Shown here piece by piece: positions 56,501-64,000 of a stretch of DNA of 64,000 bases. The notes below the pieces were generated by a model. The model did not search any database. It was not told the origin of the DNA and was given only the letters and a program-made list of their open reading frames with translations. This DNA comes from Agarophyton chilense (Eukaryota > Rhodophyta > Florideophyceae > Gracilariales > Gracilariaceae): assembly GCA_030374765.1 (NCBI GenBank), contig JARGXX010000100.1:1779539-1843538 (forward strand), written 5' to 3'. The position numbers and the translations under genes were made by a program. Numbering within the stretch: position 1 is the stretch's first letter; every line of letters starts with the position of its first letter.

Positions 56501-57294
56501 CTAGGCAACGCCGCAAGCATTTTGATGAGCTACTCAATCAGCTTGAAAAGTCTGTGTTTGCCTCCACAAATAGTTCACTTGGATGGATCAGAACTGCGGC
56601 TTCACCATTTTGCTCATTCTATGCCAGCTACCTGCAGCAAAAAGCCCCTGATCTAAAAGTGTGTCATCTTGTTGAACAAGTGAATATAGTTCGCAAGCTG
56701 AAGAAGCTCGGAACAACTATTGCTTACCCTAGACCAACAGACAAAAATCAGTATGAAATCAGCATTCTATTGTTTTCAGATGCGTCACGGACAGATGAAT
56801 GTGGCCAACTTGGAGTTCTAACCGGTTTGCTTATCGTTGAGATGAAGAACAACTCGATTTAACATGCCATATCGTGTTTGTCTCACAAGTCAAAGCGCCC
56901 GGTCAAAAGCATACCTGCTGCAGAGATTTTTGCTGCCTCGGAAGGGATTGACGAAGGAAAGACAATCTCTAAGGCATACTCGGAGCTTCTTGGCATGGAA
57001 ATCAAGTTGAGACTTGCTGTGGACTGTAAGGACTAGTTTACTTCACTATCGACACAGAAGAATGCTATCGACAAATCGATTCGTGGTAATGTTAGCTGCG
57101 TCCGTTTTGAATTTCAGACTGGTGCTGTTGATAAGATATCGTGGGTGCCCGGTCATTCCAACCTGGCAGATCCGCTTACCAAGAAAGACGGCTCTCTGAC
57201 AGATGCTCTTCAACTGAGTCTGTTCACTGACAGACTTCGCTTCGATTTACAGGACATTGCTGAGACGAAGCATTCGAAGAAAAACTTTGGCTGA
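53530..57294 (+). pseudogene. Copia-2 Pol (knuckle, protease, integrase, Tudor-like, RT, RNase H), two stops
   Basis: In phase with Gag. The knuckle CDICGKYGHWKRNH is C-X2-C-X4-H-X4-H (53551-53592). Protease has DDGAPYSAIG (53801-53830). Integrase has a His-rich/CxxC zinc region (about 54295-54420), Asp in VDHLYLDE, Asp in IRADKAF, Glu in NAIESKHSIIRS. A Tudor-like domain is at 55462-55611. RT has ADVKAAFLQTG and the active site KIVDDLKAAG (56293-56322; VDD kept, Tyr absent). RNase H begins LFSDASRTDECGQLG; a TAA at 56860-56862 interrupts it, then SHKSKRPVKSIPAAEI, AVDCKD, TAG at 57034-57036, and VPGHSNLADPLTKK to the end at 57294. The first 1107 codons from ATG 53539 are open, so only RNase H is broken. 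Confidence 0.9.
55462..55611 (+). other. Tudor-like domain in Copia-2 Pol
   Basis: VGDNISVLWPLEEQFFRG, then NIHYDDGDVEQLEME and EVWKF, match the Tudor-like pattern better than Copia-1 does (YDDGDVE). The flanks are acidic/Ser-rich and variable between the two elements, while this block is conserved, which marks it as a folded unit. Confidence 0.7.
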
Positions 57295-57305
57295 AAGGGG
57301 AGGAA

Positions 57306-57584
57306 TATGAGAACGATCATTGATGGAAGTCGATCGTCTACAAATACGCCCGCTCAATGCTTTGTATTTGAACACTTAATTGTCGTTTCTATGAGTCATC
57401 AATCGTACCACATGGCAACCTCTTATATCATGTATTACGCCCGTTAATTATGTTGTAATGTACTCTATTTATACATCTATGTATCTCATGTTTGTAAACA
57501 TCTGCGACCTCGGCTCGCAGCTATTGTGTACTCTGTCCTACACTGTGTGTACCTAGTTCTACACCGCAAGTCTAATCATTCTTA
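57306..57584 (+). repeat. Copia-2 3' LTR
   Basis: 279 bp, same ends as the 5' LTR but with a single copy of the first 90 bp. It is followed by CATGT. Confidence 0.93.
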
Positions 57585-58194
57585 CATGTTCTGACACCGT
57601 TCAAAGAGAAAACAAACTTCTCATAGAATAACTCTTGTATATCACCCCGCTTCTTGAGATACACTCTAGCCTAGTTGCGTTCGTTGCAATATTCATATAT
57701 GATCACGTAGAACAGATACAAGATCAACCACATATTGCAAAAGACGTTCACATAGTGTCATGAGAACCCATTGAACCTGAAATGTTCATCGGAAGGTGCA
57801 GAGTGCATGCGGCTTGTATTTCGTGAGAATAATCTTTCTCATATGGAATACAGTGATGGCTACTTCGCGGCATTCGTGGAAAGTTGCATTTCTACAAGAG
57901 GTGTTTTGTTCACAAAAACTGGAAAGGGATGCAAACACAAGTAACGGGATGTGAAGAAATAAGGAAAAGAAGAGTGAGTTGGAGGTATACAAGGGCGGAT
58001 GACGAGGGGCGAGAGTAACGGACGGGGAAAGGGGGTAAACACGCAAACAGTTTTTTTTCTTTACGTTTTGGTGATGGGAGATTGAAAAAGGAAGGCACTG
58101 GGGTAGTTGGGAAGAAGGTTAATGTACCCTTTTTGCAGACCCAAATAAAAGGAAGGTTGGAAAGGGAGAAAGGTAAGAAAGAGCGAGAAGCAAA

Positions 58195-58314
58195 ACATTC
58201 GGCACTGGGGATTCCAGACCGATCCCTCATGTCAGTACTAGCCCAGCTCGGAGTCACTTAGCTTCGCAGTTCGGGATGGGATGCGGCGCATGTCAACTCG
58301 ATGTGGCCGAATGT
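58195..58314 (-). rRNA. 5S ribosomal RNA gene, variant 1 (copy 2)
   Basis: Identical in the 120-nt gene to 44963-45082 as far as read by eye, with the same paired ends and a downstream TTTT. Confidence 0.9.
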
Positions 58315-60030
58315 GGCAATCAGTGCTACGCCGTAGCACCTCATTCCACACGCAACAAAAACAGCTGCTCCCCCCTGCCGCCCACGCCTGAGCAAAATGA
58401 TGCCTCAAACACCCCAAGTGCGCTCCCTGTCTCATCACCACATTTGTCGCCTCCATCTCGGCGCTAGTGCGTCGTCCTTTTTGGCAACTGCACATTGTCC
58501 CCAAACAAGCAGCTAATCCATCATCTTTCAGCGCAAGTACTGCAAAGAGGACAGTGCAGCACATCAATCCGTTGGGAATACTTGGATCTTCTCCCACAAG
58601 CTTCTCCTCTCCCATGTGTGCCTGGAAACATACTTGATCACTCTTGCATTCTTGCAGTGCAGAAATGCCGAGTGCAGAAATGCCGACCAAAGCTTGAATT
58701 GAAGTACCATGGGGATGCCGCTCTCCCCGACGATGTGCGCGACACTTTTCGAGTGCTGCCCACTTCAGTGTCGAGTGCTCCCCACTTCGGTGGTGCGTCA
58801 GAAGCAAATCGTACCGTTGAGCCATGGTTCCATCTGAAATGTAGAAAACATGAACTGCGGGTGCTTCAAATTTGCTGCTTCAAACATCTCCGTCCTCCTG
58901 ACACCTTCGTACCGCAGGCTCTACCCACGTCCTACGACCCTTTCCGGGGGCTACGGTTGCCGCCGATGTTTTTGTTGGGTGCGCTGTCCACATTTCATTG
59001 GCTGGCTTACCTTCGTGCGTAAGCCCCGTTCTCCACCAATCGCTGCAAACCAATTGCTTCTTGTCGTTGTTCCCCTCCTCTTTATCCAAGCTCTCGCATT
59101 CGGCAAGTCTTTCTACTTGTCTTCAAGCACATTCACATTCAACCCGCGCAGTAACATTGGAGCTTAACGCTACGCGTGAGTTTGTGAATGACGCGATGCA
59201 GTCGGGCAGCCCAGGCTTAGATTTTGCAAACCCCTCTGAGCATCTGTCACGGCTGCTGGCGTGTTGATTTGCAGAGCGCCGAAATCGCTTGCGAGGCCAA
59301 GAAAACACGCCTCGGGTGAGACTCTCCGGATTTGTCTACGCCTTCCATCGCTTGGCAAAGCGATCAATTGTTGACGCATTGCCTCTCGAAGACGTCGCCC
59401 AAACGCTACATGTCGCGGAGTGCGAACCCCATTGGAACTCAATCGGCGCGATTGGCGGCGTCTGACAATGTGAGGCAGGACGGAACGACTTATCATACCA
59501 GCCGGTCTACGGATGCTTTTGTCCGAAGTAGACAAGTTTCGACGTGATCGGACATTTCTGCGTCTGTTTCTCTGTGTGGGTTGGGTTTCAGCCCTCTCGG
59601 GCACCTCTGGCCTGTAAAAGCCAAACACATCGTGGGACGCCAGAAACATCTTTCAAGTGCAGAACAGATCGGGGGGCTGGAAAAGAAAGCGCACCAGTCG
59701 AACACAACCACTGTAGGGCAGGCGGTAGTCAAGTGGTGCAGCCAATCAAGTACACACAATTTGGAATCTGGTAGCGTGAAAATAACCGAAAGCACAACTG
59801 CAAACGCAAAGCAGCAAAGAAAAGCAGCAGCCGGGACAACCCAAAAAGCAATGAACAGAACAGCGACACCGCAAACACGATACACAAAAGCGGTCACGCG
59901 CAGCGTAACGAAGGCGGAGGGATGTTGAATACGAGCGAGGCAAATTGGAGAAGCTGAGAGAGAAGGAGGAGAGGAGAGAGCGGATGGGGTGAGATGGGGG
60001 AGACAACGGAGGAAAGCGCTCTGTGCGCAG

Positions 60031-60038
60031 TATAAATA
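60031..60038 (+). promoter_or_regulatory. TATA box, transcript unknown (copy 2)
   Basis: Counterpart of 46796-46803 with the same flanks. Confidence 0.35.
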
Positions 60039-60598
60039 GGTGACGAAACGTTGGGTTGGGGGAGACGTGGGCCGCAGAGAGCGGCGAGGAGCGTATTACG
60101 TGTCGCAAGTGCTCCGTGGTGTGCGAGGACGACGAGTATGGAGAGTGAAGTGTCAGGATGTGCGTCATTTAAGTGTTCATTACACACCTCCCCGATGTGT
60201 AAAAAGCGCTGCAAATTGTCGTGGCTAATCGTTGCGAAAGTTGGCTATGGATGTTCGGAGATCGCAAAGCAAGAGAGGGCTTCGAGAACGAGTGATTTCA
60301 AATCGAGTTTCTTTCTATAGTGAACCGGGGCATCGGTTCACAACAGTTTCACAAGCACTTGCTTCAAGCATGATCACACAGCATAATGCGACATGTTACG
60401 CGCTCCGATCGGCTTCAATACAAGATTGCATCTGCACATGATGAGACTGTCTGTTGGGAGGATGTTTCTGCTTTCCCGTGGGTGCCGATGGCAGGCACGA
60501 AGTCGGACAGTATTACGCTGTTGATATTGGCTGGCGCACGGGTGCTCTGCCATCATTTGCCACAGTGGTCAAATCGTTGTATCACACACGCCGCCCTC

Positions 60599-60718
60599 AC
60601 ACTCGGCCACATCGAGCTGACATGTGCCGCATCCCATCCCGAACTGCGAAGCTAAATCTCTCTGAGCTGGGCTAGTACATACATGAGGGATCCGTCTGGA
60701 ACCCCTAGTGCTGAGTGT
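60599..60718 (+). rRNA. 5S ribosomal RNA gene, variant 2 (copy 2)
   Basis: Same 120-nt sequence as 47364-47483, ending in the same T run. Both copies keep the variant bases, so they predate the duplication. Confidence 0.85.
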
Positions 60719-61486
60719 TTTTTTGTTTCTTGCTCCCTCCAACTATGTTGCTCCTGCGACGTAGCCACGCTGTGTGTCAATGACACGCTCTATGCGCTGT
60801 TGCGTTATATCTTTTTCATCATGTCGCTCACTGCGCGTTGTGCGCATACTACACCTTCGTGGGCAAACAACAGGTACACTACAAGGAACTTGAGCGTCTT
60901 GAATAGGGTGGCGCGCCCTGCGATGGATGTCAGCAACCGAAACGGTACGCTTTGGCCCATAGCTTCTGGTGCGCACACGTCGTGCGTGGAAGCAATTACG
61001 GTCGCGTTCGGCTGTTCCAATCGCTTTGCTTTGCAAATCCCACAAAGAAAGAGGTGGACCGATCAATGTCTTGTTTTTGGTGAGCGCTTGAGCAATTATC
61101 TGTTGGTTGGTGCGTTCCAGTTGTACATGCCAAGGTACGACACCAACCAGGGCGAGAACGAAGGTCTGCCTATGGAGGCGCTGGCGGGAACACTGTGGTA
61201 GGGCTGGCTTCCCCTAACATGAACTAGGCACCGTAGTTGGCGCGACGGCAAACATCTGACCCAGCCTGAAAAACTCGACCATGAGCAAACCTAAACACTA
61301 AATTCGAAACCAAAGAGATCACAAGCCTGACGGCGCTGGCTGAGTGTCTGACCTCTTCCGCTTGCGCTGCGAAGGTGCGAAGGTGCGAAGGGCAAGGCCT
61401 AACCCTCCTTTGCAGTTGTGCAAAAAATCACACGCAGTCTTACACAATGAGCTCGCCCAGCGCGAGCTCGCAGAACGCAGCGTGTC

Positions 61487-61590
61487 TCTCACGTTGCATC
61501 TCACGTCGCATCTCACGTCGCATCTCACGCCGCATCTCACGCCGCATCTCACGCCGCATCTCACGCCGCATCTCACGTCGCATCTCACGT
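61487..61590. repeat. 12-bp minisatellite, copy 2
   Basis: Same array as 48252-48343 with one additional CATCTCACGCCG unit. Confidence 0.92.
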
Positions 61591-62218
61591 GTGTCTCTTG
61601 CGTGTTTGCAGCTCGCGACACCTGCTTGTTTCTGGAAAATGAAGGTGACGTTTGACTCCCTGGAGCCCCAAACATGGGAGTAAGGGTTGCACAGAGGCGT
61701 TCGATTCCGGTGGAGGAAGCTGTCCATTGATTGGCAGCGACAGCATTCATGCTCCGGGAGGCGATGGACAGCCCCCAACAGCTCGCGATTCCTGTTTCCG
61801 AAACAAGAGTGCGACAGTACGCAACCACTCGGCGGATGCAGCCGACTCAGCAGCGTTGCTGCTGAAAGAGCACTTTTCTCTGCTTTTGAAGCACTGAAGC
61901 TCGTCAGACCTGACAGCTCATGGTGGAGGGCGGGCCCGTCTGGAGCATGACTCTCGCTCATGTGAATTGCGTGTATGCGGGGTGCGCAACAGTTTTCTTG
62001 CAGCTGGAGAAAGCCGACAGCCTATTCTCACGCGTGGATCAACGTCAAGCTAGAGTTTCCGAAAAGAGCACCAACCATTTTCTTGCAGGTCGTGAGAATG
62101 ACAGATCGGCATGCATCACGGAGAGCAGTATACGGGAGAGTGCGCCTGACACTCGAATTCGACACGCACCAACGAGCATCTGCAGCTCGGCATTATCCAA
62201 ACGGCGCCCGTGCTCTGG

Positions 62219-62226
62219 TATAAATA
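62219..62226 (+). promoter_or_regulatory. TATA box of the pseudokinase gene (copy 2)
   Basis: TATAAATA at the same distance (226 bp) from the ATG as in copy 1. Confidence 0.5.
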
Positions 62227-62451
62227 TGCTGCTCAGACGTACAAGATCGCTGCTCACATCTTCTGGTCGCCCTTTCGGTTTGCACCCTCTCCATCACTGT
62301 TTACTACTTATCCACGTACTTGCTGCAACCATTGTGTCCTCCCTGTGCGAAACAAACTTATTTGTGCTTCCTTCGCATCTCTCCCGGCTTCTGTTGTACT
62401 GGTCTTGTCCATTCTCACGGTAACCACAGCAACACATCAAGCTCGATCAAT

Positions 62452-63885
62452 ATGGTTGTTCCAGTGTTCGTCAAAAACCACAAAATTTACGACTGCCATG
62501 GATGGATTCGAGTCCGCCATGCATTGTTATCGCATCGGAAATCGTGGTACATGAAACTGTTGGGCTCTACGCTCACTCTGCATGACTGCATAGACAAGTC
62601 TGTGGAGCTGGAGTACTCGGTGACCTCTTGCAAGATCATGGGTCATCTTGGGGGCAAGTCGTTTACCGTCAAGTTTTCGAGTGGCGCTGCACTTCGTATT
62701 TACTGCGACTCAAAACCAAAGGCTGGTAGATGGAAGAGAGCCCTGCGGCGAGCTTCAGCGCTTGAATTCGAATACGAGTTTGTGTTGGGGAACGAAATCG
62801 AGCAAGACGGCAAAAGCTCGGTTTTCAACGCCGTTCACCGGGACAACAAAACCAAACACGCGGTGCAACGGATCTCCAAGGACCCTCTCCTCCGGAACTA
62901 CGCGGAACAAAACCGCTTCCTGGGCCGACAAATCTACGCCCTGCGAACACTGCGCCACCCCAATATTCTGTCGGCGTCTCACATCTTCAACGAAGACGAA
63001 CACGCCTACCTGGTTACCGCGCCGGTGAACGGAGACAGGCTTCGGGACGTGATCGCGCAAAATGGTGGGAACCTTCCTGAGGCAGCCGTTCGGCACGTTG
63101 CCAAGCAGCTTATTCCGGCTGTTGAGTATCTTCACCAGCGCGGTTTCGTTCATCGAAATATTACGACGGACACAATCTGGTGCGACCACTCTGATCAAAA
63201 GAAGCCCAAAGTAGTGTTATCCAACTTTGATTTGGTGCATTTCGTGGACGACGAGGAGGATCAGCGAATGCGCGACAGCGCGGGTGATGCTCGTTATCAC
63301 GCGCCAGAGATTGTGCAAGGGCAGGCATATAACGCCGCAGTGGACATGTTCTCGGTGGGTGTCTGTTTGTACCGCATGCTCAGCGGATCGTTTCCGTTTG
63401 CAATCGACCCGCATCGAAGGCACATAACCGTGGAGAACAGAAGGAACGGGCCTGCTTTCAGAGAAGAGTGCTGGAAGGACATCTCAACGGAAGCCAGGTC
63501 TTTCTTGAGTTCGCTTTTGGAGCGCTCTTGGGTGAATCGTGTGTCAGCAAGCGATGCAATCTACCACGACTGGTTTTCAGTTGAGCTACCAAATGATGTG
63601 CCGCCCGCTACAGCTTTCTCAAGCGATGGCGCCAAGGAAGCAGACACCCAGCGTACGGCTGTTTCTTCATTGTGCGGCGACAAGGTGCAGAAGATTGCGA
63701 GTATCGAAAAGCTCGCTGAAGAGAATGGTGTAACGCTCTCTCCATTTCTGCTGCGGTTCTTAAGCCCGATCTCGAGCGAGGTACCAATAAGTGAGAGGTC
63801 CCCTGTGGATGTGTTTGCGAGCAGTTTGAGGCAATACATGGGCAGCGCTAGCTTGTCTAGTAAATGCCGTCAGATAGAGAAATAG
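62452..63885 (+). CDS. PH-domain pseudokinase, copy 2
   Basis: 477 codons, the paralogue of 49205-50638. Three base changes were seen: Met250 to Lys, Cys293 to Tyr, and one silent change in the codon after HRN. The same catalytic residues are missing (Arg140, Asn236, NFD at 258-260), so the inactive state predates the duplication and the frame has stayed open since. The upstream 2.5 kb, including the TATA box, is also duplicated, so both copies may be expressed. Copia-2 sits about 4.9 kb upstream. After the stop, 5 bp (ACTCC) are missing relative to copy 1. Confidence 0.85.
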   Translation: MVVPVFVKNHKIYDCHGWIRVRHALLSHRKSWYMKLLGSTLTLHDCIDKSVELEYSVTSCKIMGHLGGKSFTVKFSSGAALRIYCDSKPKAGRWKRALRRASALEFEYEFVLGNEIEQDGKSSVFNAVHRDNKTKHAVQRISKDPLLRNYAEQNRFLGRQIYALRTLRHPNILSASHIFNEDEHAYLVTAPVNGDRLRDVIAQNGGNLPEAAVRHVAKQLIPAVEYLHQRGFVHRNITTDTIWCDHSDQKKPKVVLSNFDLVHFVDDEEDQRMRDSAGDARYHAPEIVQGQAYNAAVDMFSVGVCLYRMLSGSFPFAIDPHRRHITVENRRNGPAFREECWKDISTEARSFLSSLLERSWVNRVSASDAIYHDWFSVELPNDVPPATAFSSDGAKEADTQRTAVSSLCGDKVQKIASIEKLAEENGVTLSPFLLRFLSPISSEVPISERSPVDVFASSLRQYMGSASLSSKCRQIEK

Positions 63886-64000
63886 ATCACGTACACTCCG
63901 TAAGTAGATTAGATACAAAAAAGATCCCATTCAACTGGGAAAAAAAGTATCTGGATATCACAAAGCTTTGAGAGTTTAGACACAGAATTTGAATGTTTAC

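Larger units (their letters stand above)
52407..57584 (+). mobile_element. Copia-2: full-length Ty1/copia element
   Basis: 5' LTR 52407-52773 and 3' LTR 57306-57584, target duplication CATGT on both sides, PBS at 52774, polypurine tract GAAAGGGGAGGAA at 57293-57305. Gag-Pol lies in one frame from 52777 to 57294 with three stops and no frameshift. The LTRs differ at few positions apart from a 90-bp duplication in the 5' copy, so insertion is recent and later than or separate from the large duplication. Confidence 0.95.
52207..64000. repeat. large duplication, copy 2, interrupted by Copia-2 and cut by window end
   Basis: 52207-52406 and 57585-64000 correspond to copy 1. Differences are few: three base changes in the 1.43-kb kinase gene, a 5-bp loss after its stop, one minisatellite unit. 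Copia-2 occupies 52407-57584. The copies are in the same orientation. Confidence 0.92.

Overview
This is nuclear DNA of a eukaryote, almost certainly from a retrotransposon-dense gap between genes. No bacterial-style operons, ribosome binding sites or spliceosomal gene models are visible. The cargo (Ty3/gypsy chromoviruses, several Ty1/copia lineages, a tyrosine-recombinase relic, a PIF/Harbinger relic, 5S rRNA genes, one intronless kinase-like gene) fits a compact, intron-poor genome with transposon-filled gaps. A florideophyte red alga of the Chondrus/Gracilaria kind is my best guess. That is inference only; nothing in the window fixes the species.

Layout. 1-1030: PIF/Harbinger transposase relic (-) running off the left edge. 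2110-4275: decayed antisense ORF from a gypsy element (Gypsy-D). 4600-6400: tyrosine-recombinase (DIRS-like) relic (-). 6408-13417: Gypsy-A (+), 3' end lost. 13423-22182: Gypsy-B (-), complete with two LTRs and a candidate GTAAC target duplication. 22522-43358: an old copia element (Copia-0) split by later insertions: Gypsy-C (24394-35745, probably inside an earlier solo-LTR-like sequence) and Copia-1 (36253-41495, target duplication CCTAT). 44161-50770 and 52207-64000: two copies of a large tandem duplication, each with an inverted pair of 5S rRNA genes, a 12-bp minisatellite and a PH-domain pseudokinase gene. Copia-2 (52407-57584, target duplication CATGT) sits inside the second copy, and the first copy keeps the empty site.

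How the parts work. The gypsy elements are chromoviruses: Gag, protease, RT, RNase H and integrase, with a chromodomain visible in B and C. Between pol and the 3' LTR all of them carry a long ORF on the opposite strand; the proteins are recognisably homologous between the A/B and C/D families. Copia-1 and Copia-2 encode a single-frame Gag-Pol whose first ATG lies inside the primer binding site, which matches the anticodon arm of initiator tRNA-Met. Both carry a Tudor-like domain between integrase and RT, a CCHH Gag knuckle and a DDGA protease motif. None of the elements looks fully intact. The duplicated pseudokinase is the only clearly intact host-type protein gene.
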